Positions 1 through 6,215 of a stretch of 6,759 nucleotides of DNA are shown here, one piece after another (positions within the stretch are counted from its first letter, which is position 1; each line of letters begins with the position of its first letter). Under the pieces are notes generated by a model that was not told the origin of the DNA, did no database searches, and worked only from the letters and a program-made list of their open reading frames with translations. Origin of the DNA: Caldifarciminota bacterium (GTDB lineage: Bacteria > Hydrothermota > UBA3072 > WFRC01); NCBI GenBank assembly GCA_015486685.1, contig WFRC01000251.1:1-6759 (forward strand). Reading direction: 5' to 3'. The position numbers and the translations under genes are program-made.

Positions 1-233
1 AAGTATCCATACCACCTCTCTTTAAAAAGATTTTTATGTTCCAAAACCATCTTCCTTATTTCATTGATTTCGTGTGCGTTATATCCTATAGATTTTGCAA
101 GACGAACAGGCTCAAGCCAGAACTTTGCATATTTATCCTCTGATTCAATATGAATATGCGGAGGTTATTTACCTTTATTACTATTACTAAAAAAGAAAAA
201 GCGGAACTTCCCAATTCTTAATATAGTAGGCAA
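1..233 (-). pseudogene. DUF4160 family protein, interrupted by in-frame stop; 3' end cut by window edge
   Basis: Read on the minus strand from TTG at 233-231, the frame begins MPTILRIGKFRFFFFS, the typical start of DUF4160 proteins. A TAA follows at 167-165, exactly where the family usually has an acidic or polar residue before PPHIHIE. Beyond the stop the same frame continues without shift to base 1 (PPHIHIE, then AKFWLEPVRLA, then a C-terminal segment ending in RWYGY), so nearly the whole family domain is present and only the last few codons lie outside. No good restart codon lies soon after the stop. The simplest reading is a nonsense mutation or a sequencing error. DUF4160 genes have no firm biochemical function; they often sit beside DUF2442 genes and are suspected toxin-antitoxin-like pairs. 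A partner would lie to the left, outside the window. An ATG at 272-270 is in frame but has no Shine-Dalgarno. Confidence 0.8.
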
Positions 234-241
234 TTCAACTG

Positions 242-248
242 CTCCTCT
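242..248 (-). promoter_or_regulatory. Shine-Dalgarno AGAGGAG for the TTG start of the DUF4160 gene
   Basis: On the minus strand AGAGGAG (248-242) lies 8 nt before TTG at 233-231. That TTG begins the MPTIL sequence at which family members normally start. This favours TTG 233 over the in-frame ATG at 272, which has no such site. Confidence 0.7.
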
Positions 249-276
249 TTCTATATGCAATTTCACTTCCATTCAT

Positions 277-293
277 ATTCTTATAATAAGAAT
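277..293. promoter_or_regulatory. Inverted repeat over the -10 box, possible operator
   Basis: ATTCTTA (277-283) and TAAGAAT (287-293) form perfect 7-bp arms around TAA. The palindrome covers the whole -10 box and reaches the predicted transcription start of the DUF4160 promoter, a classic place for repressor binding. In AT-rich DNA such a palindrome can also arise by chance, so the operator role is inferred. Confidence 0.4.
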
Positions 294-311
294 TTTTCTT
301 ACATTTGTCAA
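283..311 (-). promoter_or_regulatory. Sigma-70 type promoter of the DUF4160 gene
   Basis: On the minus strand a perfect -35 box TTGACA (311-306) is followed by a 17-bp spacer and TATTAT (288-283) as -10. Transcription would start near 276, giving a leader of about 43 nt before the TTG start. The promoter is well preserved although the gene behind it is broken. Confidence 0.8.
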
Positions 312-368
312 TAAAAAAATGGATTTTTTCGGGGACACTCCTGTGAATTGGAGATGAGCATAATTGTT

Positions 369-384
369 GGGGCTGGGAAGCCCC
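369..384. repeat. GGGGCT hairpin element
   Basis: GGGGCT (369-374), loop GGGA and AGCCCC (379-384) form a perfect 6-bp GC-rich stem in AT-rich surroundings. There is no following T-run on either strand good enough to call a terminator, so I treat it as a small REP-like palindrome. Confidence 0.55.
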
Positions 385-432
385 TCCTATATAAAATAAT
401 AAAGAATGTGAACGGTGACTCGTGTTAAAGTT

Positions 433-470
433 GTCATTGCGAGCCTTGAGTTATCAAGGCGTGGCAATCT
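433..470. repeat. GTCATTGCGAG-type palindromic element, copy 1
   Basis: The element starts GTCATTGCGAG (433-443) and ends GGCAATCT (463-470); ATTGC (436-440) and GCAAT (464-468) are the complementary ends. The centre holds a perfect hairpin, GCCTTGA-GTTA-TCAAGGC (443-460). The same ends recur at 5928, 6061 and 6181 with different centres. It belongs to a widespread class of dispersed bacterial intergenic repeats. Confidence 0.75.
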
Positions 471-498
471 TATTCAATAGGCATTTTCCTCTTTATCT

Positions 499-558
499 CC
501 CTCCCTTGATATCTACCTGTGCGTGTCCGCACGCAGACAGGGGAGGGATTAAGGGAGG
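499..558. repeat. Large imperfect inverted repeat
   Basis: The outer arms CCTCCCTT (500-507) and AAGGGAGG (551-558) enclose an inner hairpin. CCTGTGCGTG (516-525) pairs with CACGC (530-534) and ACAGG (537-541) across a two-base bulge (AG, 535-536), with loop TCCG. The inner CCTGTGCGTG / CACGC..ACAGG motif resembles dispersed repeats in candidate-phylum genomes. It is most likely a repeat element rather than a terminator, because no U-tract follows the stem directly. Confidence 0.6.
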
Positions 559-599
559 ATGTCTTATGTTTCTTGAGTTTTTTAATTTTTATGACTGAC

Positions 600-615
600 C
601 CCGCTGAAAAGTGGG
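600..615. repeat. CCCGCT-GAAA-AGTGGG hairpin
   Basis: CCCGCT (600-605) and AGTGGG (610-615) pair with one G-T wobble around a GAAA tetraloop. No T-run follows. It is probably another dispersed hairpin element; it could also be a structured part of an RNA if transcription starts further upstream. Confidence 0.4.
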
Positions 616-627
616 TAAGGGATTACA

Positions 628-665
628 CATTTCGGTATTTCGCCAATTGGCGAAATAGCTAAATG
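628..665. promoter_or_regulatory. Perfect 22-bp palindrome inside a 38-bp near-palindrome
   Basis: TATTTCGCCAA (636-646) is followed at once by its exact reverse complement (647-657), giving a 22-bp palindrome without spacer. Three mismatched bases further out on each side, CATTT (628-632) and AAATG (661-665) extend the symmetry. It lies about 165 bp before the kinase -35 box. It could be a binding site for a dimeric regulator or another mobile palindrome; the sequence alone does not decide. Confidence 0.5.
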
Positions 666-821
666 GATTGGAAATTGTATATTATCTATCACTCGATGTC
701 TTTTTCGCTTTGCATTTTGCAATCTTCATTTTTCATTAAATCCTTTCCCTCCCTTTCTCCTATCAAGTTCGTTCTATTAACTAAAATTTTATTTCTGATA
801 TAACACTGACTCCGTTTTTGC

Positions 822-850
822 TTGACATTGAACGAAAAAAATGTTATCTT
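822..850 (+). promoter_or_regulatory. Sigma-70 type promoter of the kinase operon, predicted leaderless
   Basis: A perfect -35 TTGACA (822-827) is followed by a 17-bp spacer and TATCTT (845-850) as -10. The predicted transcription start falls at about 856-857, on the ATG at 856-858. The upstream in-frame ATG at 841 lies inside the spacer and would not be on this transcript. No Shine-Dalgarno precedes either ATG. Confidence 0.7.
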
Positions 851-855
851 TCAGC

Positions 856-3800
856 ATGCATTATGAACGTTTTACCATCTTAAACCAATTAGGAAAAGGG
901 AGTTCTGCGACTGTATATTATGCAAAAGACCATTGGGCAGACGGCGATGTTATCCTTAAAGTCCCAAATGATACATCGCTTCTGTGGAGGTCATTTAAGA
1001 TAGAAAATGATATTGGGAATTACAGAATCCTTCAACCTGTAGAATATGCCAGAGACTGGGCTACCTACGAACCATTCCTTGCAAAAACCTTATCCTCTTT
1101 ATCCAAATCCATTTCAGATATCCCACTTTCCCATCGCCTTGAAATATTTTATAAAATTCTCTCCTCAATCCGTGAAATCCATTATAAAGGTTGGGTGCAT
1201 GGAGATATTTCCCCCTCCAATATCCTTATTAAAGATAAAGAGGTGAAAATCACTGATTTTGGGCTTGCGGTGAAGGATGGAGAAAAGGCTAAAGGTTTAG
1301 GACATATTATCTATGCTTCTTCTGAAGCAATAAAAGGAGAAAAAATTACCAGAAAGGCGGATATTTACAGTTTAGGGGTTATTCTTCATTTTCTGCTCAC
1401 GAATACATTGCCCTTTGATACCTCTAATCTTCTGGATATAATGAAAAGTAAAAAGGAGGCAAAAATTTCCCCTGCTGTTCCCCGGAAGTATAAGCCCCTT
1501 CTGAAATCCCTTATCTCATACTCCCCGGAACATAGGATTTCAGATGTTGAAGATATTATATCATATTTTGAGAGAGAAACAGAGTTAAAGGAATTTTATG
1601 GAAGATATAAAGAAATACAGGAGTTCAATCATCTTTTGAAAAAACATTTTAAGGGTATAATTTATATTGAAGGAGAGGCAGGGATTGGTAAAACCACATT
1701 CCTGAAACATATATGCAATGAGGCAAGAAAACACGGTTGGATTTCCATATATGGAAGGAACCTAAAAGAAATAAGGGATGGTATACAGGAGAGGATTAAG
1801 ATATGGGGATTTGGTAAAGCAAATGAGGATATTGATGGAATAAAGAAGATACTGGACATTTCTCCATTATTCATCGGGATAGATGACCTCCATACCCAGA
1901 CAGAGGAAAAACTGGAATATATAAAAAGAGTATTCCCACTGGTCTTAAACTCCCCTGTTATGATTGCTGTCACACTTCGTCCCAAACAGGCAAGTAAATC
2001 CATCCCGGGCAAGACAATTTTTCTGAAGGGGCTGGAGGAAGAGGCATTTTCTTCGCTCCTATATAATATCTCTTCGGATATATCACAGAAAAAAATTAAA
2101 GAAATCTATCATCAGGCAAAAGGCAATCCTCTATGGGCAAAGGAAATTGTAATGCAGGGCGGGAAGATAAAAAATTATGAAGAGTATTTTAGGGAAAAGT
2201 ATAGCGTGCTTACTCCAGAAGAGAAAAAGGCGATTAACTTCATTGCTTTTACACAACCCTTTCCTGCAAGAAAATTCCCATTTAAGCAAATCTTCCCTAT
2301 TTTGAGAAAAAAGGGTTTAATAGAATCCACTCCCAAAAATATATCCCTTTATCACCCTTTATTTGCCGACACAGTAAAGAAGAATATATCTCAAAAGGAT
2401 GCCCACTCTCTTGTAAATATTATCAAAGGCCTTTCTGGATGCGAAGAGATTGCAGGTGATTTATACCTTCGTATCGGGAAAAGGCATAAAGCATTGGACT
2501 TTTATCTTAAATCGTTCAACGATAAAAGGGAAAGATGGGAAGATACCCTTAGACTTGGCGATAAAATCCTTCCTCTGCTGAATAAGGGGGAAAAGAAATT
2601 TATTGATATGTTTGAAGATGTTTTCAAAGCATTAAGAATCATAGGGAAAATAGAGCAGAGTAAGGAATATATTGATAAATATGCCCCATATCTGCCTTCA
2701 GAGATGGCTTCATACTATTATGGTTATTACTATTTTGAAAAGGGAGAATTCCACAAAGCCATTCAGATATTTGAGGAGAATATCCCTGAAAAAGAAGGTT
2801 TATTAAAAAATTCATATCTTGCTATGATGGGAGGCGGTTATAGTATTCTGGGAAATCTTGAAAAGGCTGAACAGATATTAAAAGAGGCATATAAAAATAC
2901 ACCCAGAGGCACAAGATTATATCCAGAAATATGTGTTAATCTGGGAACAACCCACTGGAGCAAAGGGGATAATAAGAAATCTATCCAGTGGACAAAGAAG
3001 GCTATGAACAAAAAATATTCAAACACATATGCTGTTGCTGCTGGCAATTTGGGTGTATCTTATGCAGGAAAAGGGGATTGGGAAAAGGCGTTAAAATATT
3101 TCATAATAGAAAGAGAAGAGGCATTAAGACAGGGGTTGTGGGACGCTCTCTATTATTCGACCACACATATTGCCAGTGCTTATAATGCATTAAAAAAGAT
3201 AAGGGAAGCGGAAAAATACTTTGATGAGGTCTCTTCATATATTCCACACATTTCACCTTCACGGGATAGGGCATATATAATGTCGCGATATGCAAAATTT
3301 CTGAAGGATACAGGAAGGATTAAAGAAGCATACAAGATAGATAAAGAGATACTAAAAATAAAAGATGTGCCTGCCACATCCGTTATACTTTTATATCACG
3401 GTATAGGCATCGTCTCATACTTACTGGGAAAATACAAAGAGGCTCTCAAGTGGTTCAATAAAGAAGAAGAGAAAAGCAAAATAGTGGGCAATTCTGTAAG
3501 ACTCATATTCAGCAGGATTGGTAAAGCAAAGATTCTATGGACTATGGGGGAAGAGAAAGAGGCGATAAAGATAATAAAAGAGTCAGCCGAAATGGCAAAG
3601 CATAAGGAGCGTTATTTCATCTATTATAAGATTATAGCCTCGCTTCATAGGATTTCAATATATAATGGAAAAGTATTGGAATTGCCAGAAATTCCAGAAG
3701 ATATTAGAAAAAACCTGAAAGAGGAGATAACCCTGAATTATGCCATATCAAATATCCAGAAAGGGAAATGGGATGAGGCATACACAGAAATTCACAAACT

Positions 3801-4092
3801 CTTATCTTTCCTTCTCTATCACCATATTTATATCAATATCCCGGAAATTGGAACATTCTTCCTCCTCCTTCTTAAGAGAAGGCAGGAAACCAGAGAGTTT
3901 AACAAATGGTTTAATATCCTTCTAAACATTGCAAAGTCCCAACCATTATATCTCTGGAAATACTATGAGATAAAAGGCGATACGAAAAAGGCTGAAGAAA
4001 TTCTTAAAAAACTATCCAGAGACACAGATTGTCCTGAAAAATTTATAAAAATTCAAAAGGAGAGGTGGAATATTGAAAAAAATCTGGGATAA
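856..4092 (+). CDS. Ser/Thr protein kinase fused to STAND-type ATPase and TPR repeats (PknK-like layout)
   Basis: A 1078-residue cytoplasmic signalling protein with no membrane segment. Numbering is from ATG 856; an in-frame ATG at 841 would add five residues but overlaps the -10 box. The kinase domain spans about 3-245: glycine loop GKGSSATVY 13-21, Lys35, catalytic loop HGDISPSN 115-122 (Asp117, Asn122), DFG 134-136, DIYSLG 169-174, Arg227. It is a non-RD kinase, Ser119 replaces the usual catalytic-loop Lys, SSE replaces APE, and the N-lobe is compact. A STAND/AAA_16 ATPase follows: FYGR 247-250, Walker A GEAGIGKT 273-280, Walker B LFIGIDDL 338-345, GNPLW 423-427, then a winged-helix-like segment at about 452-512. 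About ten TPR-like repeats fill 535-1055. By family knowledge the TPRs bind a ligand or partner and ATP controls the switch. It overlaps the next gene by 20 nt, so that protein is a likely substrate or partner. Confidence 0.9.
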   Translation: MHYERFTILNQLGKGSSATVYYAKDHWADGDVILKVPNDTSLLWRSFKIENDIGNYRILQPVEYARDWATYEPFLAKTLSSLSKSISDIPLSHRLEIFYKILSSIREIHYKGWVHGDISPSNILIKDKEVKITDFGLAVKDGEKAKGLGHIIYASSEAIKGEKITRKADIYSLGVILHFLLTNTLPFDTSNLLDIMKSKKEAKISPAVPRKYKPLLKSLISYSPEHRISDVEDIISYFERETELKEFYGRYKEIQEFNHLLKKHFKGIIYIEGEAGIGKTTFLKHICNEARKHGWISIYGRNLKEIRDGIQERIKIWGFGKANEDIDGIKKILDISPLFIGIDDLHTQTEEKLEYIKRVFPLVLNSPVMIAVTLRPKQASKSIPGKTIFLKGLEEEAFSSLLYNISSDISQKKIKEIYHQAKGNPLWAKEIVMQGGKIKNYEEYFREKYSVLTPEEKKAINFIAFTQPFPARKFPFKQIFPILRKKGLIESTPKNISLYHPLFADTVKKNISQKDAHSLVNIIKGLSGCEEIAGDLYLRIGKRHKALDFYLKSFNDKRERWEDTLRLGDKILPLLNKGEKKFIDMFEDVFKALRIIGKIEQSKEYIDKYAPYLPSEMASYYYGYYYFEKGEFHKAIQIFEENIPEKEGLLKNSYLAMMGGGYSILGNLEKAEQILKEAYKNTPRGTRLYPEICVNLGTTHWSKGDNKKSIQWTKKAMNKKYSNTYAVAAGNLGVSYAGKGDWEKALKYFIIEREEALRQGLWDALYYSTTHIASAYNALKKIREAEKYFDEVSSYIPHISPSRDRAYIMSRYAKFLKDTGRIKEAYKIDKEILKIKDVPATSVILLYHGIGIVSYLLGKYKEALKWFNKEEEKSKIVGNSVRLIFSRIGKAKILWTMGEEKEAIKIIKESAEMAKHKERYFIYYKIIASLHRISIYNGKVLELPEIPEDIRKNLKEEITLNYAISNIQKGKWDEAYTEIHKLLSFLLYHHIYINIPEIGTFFLLLLKRRQETREFNKWFNILLNIAKSQPLYLWKYYEIKGDTKKAEEILKKLSRDTDCPEKFIKIQKERWNIEKNLG
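4058..4068 (+). promoter_or_regulatory. Shine-Dalgarno for the TTG start of the sigma-54 activator
   Basis: AGGAGAGGTGG is a strong purine-rich site inside the end of the kinase gene. AGGAG (4058-4062) lies 10 nt and AGGTGG (4063-4068) 4 nt before TTG at 4073. It supports the non-ATG start and translational coupling across the 20-nt overlap. Confidence 0.75.
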
Positions 4093-5668
4093 ATATAGAA
4101 ATACATTGTTAAACTTTGCAGAAACTCTGCCCGAAGAAAAAGGGGAAATTCTGAAAGAGATTATCTTCCATCAGGAAAAGGAAATTTTAGAGGCAGAAAA
4201 ATACTTAAATAAGATAGAACAAAATGCAAAGAAGGGCAAAATAACAGAAAATATTCTTACACTCTTCCTTTCATCTATGAAGGAAAATATATCAGCGGAT
4301 GGGATGCTTTCTTATATAGTCCAAATAATGGGAAGGGCGTTTGGTGCAGAGAGGGGATTTTTTTTATTAAATCCTTCTTCCCCCTTAATAGGAACAAAAT
4401 TCCTGTATCTATCGTCTGGAAGATTAAAAACGGCAACCCCAGAAGAGATAAAATACTCCAATACCATTATCACCCATATTATTGATACAGGCAAACCCCT
4501 TCTTGTTGCCAATGCCCTTTCAGATGAAAAATTCTCTAAGAAGGATTCCATCAGGAAATTGAAAATTCTCTCTGTGCTTGCATTTCCTGTAAAAGATGAG
4601 AATGGCAGTGTGAAAGGGATAATATACTTTGACAGCAGGAATGTAGAAAACCTATTTTCAAATGAACAAAAAGAAATAGGCGAAAAGATTGTCGCTGTTG
4701 CAGAGAAATTTCTCCATTTACTCCAACCTGAAATCCTGTTAGAGCCACCTGTGATTTATCAAAATGTGGTGATAGGGAAGTCAAAAACAATGCAGAAGAT
4801 TTTCACACAGATTCAAGCATTTGCTTCCAGTGATATCAATGTACTATTTATTGGAGAAAGCGGTGCAGGAAAAGAAATAATGGCAAGACTACTCCATAAA
4901 ATAAGTTCAAGAAAACTAAAACCCTTTATCCCTGTCCATTGTGGAGCAATACCCGAAAGCCTTCTTGAATCAGAACTATTTGGTTATAAAAAGGGAGCAT
5001 TTACAGGAGCAACATCCGACAAAAAAGGATATGTAGAGTCTGCAAATGGAGGCACCCTGTTTTTAGATGAGATAGATACAATGCCCCTATCCCTTCAGAT
5101 AAAGATATTAAGATTTGTAGAACATAAAGAATTCAACAGGCTTGGGGATTCTGTCCTGCGTAAAGTTAATATTCGCCTCTTATCCGCCTCCAACAGAAAT
5201 CTGGAAAAACTTGAAAAAAAGGGAAAGTTCAGGTCTGACCTTTATTACAGGATAAGCCCTGCCATAATTGAAATTCCCCCCCTGAGAAAAAGGAAGGAAG
5301 ATATCCCGATATTCCTCCAGTACTTCGCATCTAAAAAAGGGAAGAAAATATCCGTTGGAGCAACAAAGTTGCTTCTTGACTATGATTACCCGGGAAATGT
5401 AAGGGAACTCTCAAACATAATAGATTATGCCTATGCGGTTTCCAGAGGAGATACTATACGGGTGGAAGACCTTCCTTCACGAATATCCCAAAAAATTCCT
5501 GCAGTACATAAACCATCAGGAACAAATCTAAAGGATATAGAAAAAGAGATTATTCAATCTGTACTAAAAAACAATAAAGGAAACATAAGCCAAACTGCAT
5601 CCGAATTGGGAATAAGTCGCACCACCCTCTATAAAAAAATACAGGATTATAAATTAAATGCAAAATGA
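4073..5668 (+). CDS. Sigma-54-dependent transcriptional activator: GAF - AAA+ - Fis-type HTH
   Basis: A 531-residue activator that would remodel RNA polymerase-sigma-54 closed complexes. Residues 1-60 are charged and helical; about 60-215 form a GAF-like sensory domain; there is no receiver or FHA domain. The AAA+ domain (about 232-465) is complete: Walker A GESGAGKE 261-268, sigma-54-contacting GAFTGA 308-313, Walker B GGTLFLDEID 326-335, SASNR 371-375, arginine fingers Arg387 and Arg393, and YPGNVREL 439-446 with sensor-2 Arg444. Residues 485-527 match the Fis-type DNA-binding helix-turn-helix (NISQTASELGISRTTLYKKI). The TTG start is supported by the Shine-Dalgarno before it and by overlap with the kinase gene. 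Without a receiver, control must come from a GAF ligand, from Ser/Thr phosphorylation by the co-encoded kinase, or from contact with it; which is unknown. No good sigma-54 promoter is visible nearby, so its targets probably lie elsewhere. Confidence 0.93.
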   Translation: MKKIWDKYRNTLLNFAETLPEEKGEILKEIIFHQEKEILEAEKYLNKIEQNAKKGKITENILTLFLSSMKENISADGMLSYIVQIMGRAFGAERGFFLLNPSSPLIGTKFLYLSSGRLKTATPEEIKYSNTIITHIIDTGKPLLVANALSDEKFSKKDSIRKLKILSVLAFPVKDENGSVKGIIYFDSRNVENLFSNEQKEIGEKIVAVAEKFLHLLQPEILLEPPVIYQNVVIGKSKTMQKIFTQIQAFASSDINVLFIGESGAGKEIMARLLHKISSRKLKPFIPVHCGAIPESLLESELFGYKKGAFTGATSDKKGYVESANGGTLFLDEIDTMPLSLQIKILRFVEHKEFNRLGDSVLRKVNIRLLSASNRNLEKLEKKGKFRSDLYYRISPAIIEIPPLRKRKEDIPIFLQYFASKKGKKISVGATKLLLDYDYPGNVRELSNIIDYAYAVSRGDTIRVEDLPSRISQKIPAVHKPSGTNLKDIEKEIIQSVLKNNKGNISQTASELGISRTTLYKKIQDYKLNAK

Positions 5669-5682
5669 AAAGTGCAAAAGCA

Positions 5683-5704
5683 GTAGCGAGGTATAAGTAG
5701 CGAG
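5683..5704. repeat. GTAGCGAG direct repeat, 14-bp period
   Basis: GTAGCGAG occurs at 5683-5690 and again at 5697-5704, separated by GTATAA, just after the activator stop codon. The stop itself sits in a related low-complexity tract (ATGCAAAATGAAAAGTGC, 5658-5675). Confidence 0.5.
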
Positions 5705-5742
5705 TATATAGGGAAAAGAGAGGTTGAGGTTAAGAAAGATTT

Positions 5743-5781
5743 GTCTAATTGGTCTTATTAGTCGGATTGGTCGGATTGGTC
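5743..5781 (+). repeat. 9-bp satellite array, forward orientation
   Basis: Four consecutive 9-bp units start at 5744: TCTAATTGG, TCTTATTAG, TCGGATTGG, TCGGATTGG, then TC. Written from the preceding G, the unit is roughly GTC(T/G)NATTR. The same family of unit, reverse-complemented, is found at 6325-6369. Confidence 0.75.
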
Positions 5782-5821
5782 AAAAAAAACGGTAATGGAT
5801 AGGAGGTAAGAGGTAATGGGT

Positions 5822-5883
5822 GAATGGGTAAAGGATTAACAAACGTGTTCGTGGTGGTGATTCGTGAGTAACGAAAGAAACGA
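5822..5883 (+). repeat. 62-bp dispersed direct repeat, copy 1
   Basis: This stretch matches 6264-6325 at 55 of 62 positions by eye, without gaps; the best conserved part is ATTAACAAACGTGT near the start. A related fragment, GGTGACTCGTGTTA, occurs at 414-427, directly before GTCATTGCGAG copy 1. No coding or RNA function is evident. Confidence 0.8.
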
Positions 5884-5891
5884 AAACAACA

Positions 5892-5909
5892 AGATCAACT
5901 AAATCAACT
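5892..5909 (+). repeat. Two 9-bp satellite units after 62-bp repeat copy 1
   Basis: AGATCAACT (5892-5900) and AAATCAACT (5901-5909) are two 9-bp units resembling the ARAYAGACY units that follow repeat copy 2. They suggest that the 62-bp repeat and the satellite form one composite element. Confidence 0.55.
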
Positions 5910-5927
5910 CATAGGTTTTCTTTCATT

Positions 5928-6215
5928 GTCATTGCGAGGGACGAAGTCCCGTGGCAGCCGAAGGCGTGAGTGAGCGAAGCAAATGAACACTCTCACAGGA
6001 TGGGCGGATGTCATTACCTTTCCCCTGTCATTCTGAGCGAAGCGAAGAATCTTGTCGGTTGTCATTGCGAAGGAATGAAATGACTGAAGAAGCCGAAGGC
6101 GTGAGTGAGCGAAGCGAATGAACCACCGAAGATGTGAGCGAGTGAACCGAGCGAACAATCTCATTGGTTTTTCTCCCATTGTCATTGCGAGGAGCATAGC
6201 GACGAAGCAATCTCA
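5928..6215. repeat. Cluster of GTCATTGCGAG / GTCATTCTGAGCG palindromic elements
   Basis: GTCATTGCGAG begins elements at 5928 and 6181, with a variant at 6061 (GTCATTGCGAAGG). A related element GTCATTCTGAGCGAAGCG starts at 6027 with ATTC (6030-6033) and GAAT (6047-6050) as ends. The 5928 copy carries the hairpin GGGAC-GAA-GTCCC (5938-5950). The 6061 copy can pair GTCATT (6061-6066) with AATGAC (6079-6084). The 6181-6215 copy is the fullest, with ATTGC (6184-6188) and GCAAT (6207-6211) at its ends. A 33-bp direct repeat starting AGCCGAAGGCGTGAG occurs at 5956-5988 and 6091-6123 with one mismatch. Confidence 0.8.

Larger units (their letters stand above)
312..821. other. Gene-free intergenic mosaic of palindromic repeats
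   Basis: I see no credible gene between the divergent DUF4160 and kinase promoters. The stretch is built from separate hairpin-forming elements, listed individually, joined by AT-rich and pyrimidine-rich DNA. A decayed element begins at 331 (GGGGACACTCC, with CTCC 338-341 pairing with GGAG 350-353). At 414-427 GGTGACTCGTGTTA resembles part of the 62-bp repeat found at 5822 and 6264. At 710-722 TTGCA-TTT-TGCAA is a small palindrome inside a TTTGCATTTTGCAAT low-complexity tract. A pyrimidine tract follows at about 741-766. Confidence 0.7.

Noticed and set aside
165..167. Recoding of the in-frame TAA in the DUF4160 gene.
   Set aside because: TAA ends the kinase gene normally in the same window, and TAA is not the codon used for selenocysteine or pyrrolysine; a mutation or read error is simpler.
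369..384. Rho-independent terminator.
   Set aside because: The GGGGCT stem is strong but no T-run follows closely on either strand.
664..679. Possible sigma-54 promoter just after the 22-bp palindrome: TGG, 10-bp spacing, TTGTA.
   Set aside because: The nearly invariant -12 GC is GT and the CAC of the -24 box is missing; it is too weak to claim autoregulation.
841..855. ATG at 841 as the start of the kinase protein.
   Set aside because: It lies between the -35 and -10 boxes of the best promoter, has no Shine-Dalgarno, and adds only five residues before the kinase fold; kept as an alternative only.
1662..2012. A 116-codon open frame on the minus strand inside the kinase gene.
   Set aside because: It is antisense to the Walker A-Walker B region of a clearly conserved domain and has no promoter or ribosome-binding site of its own.
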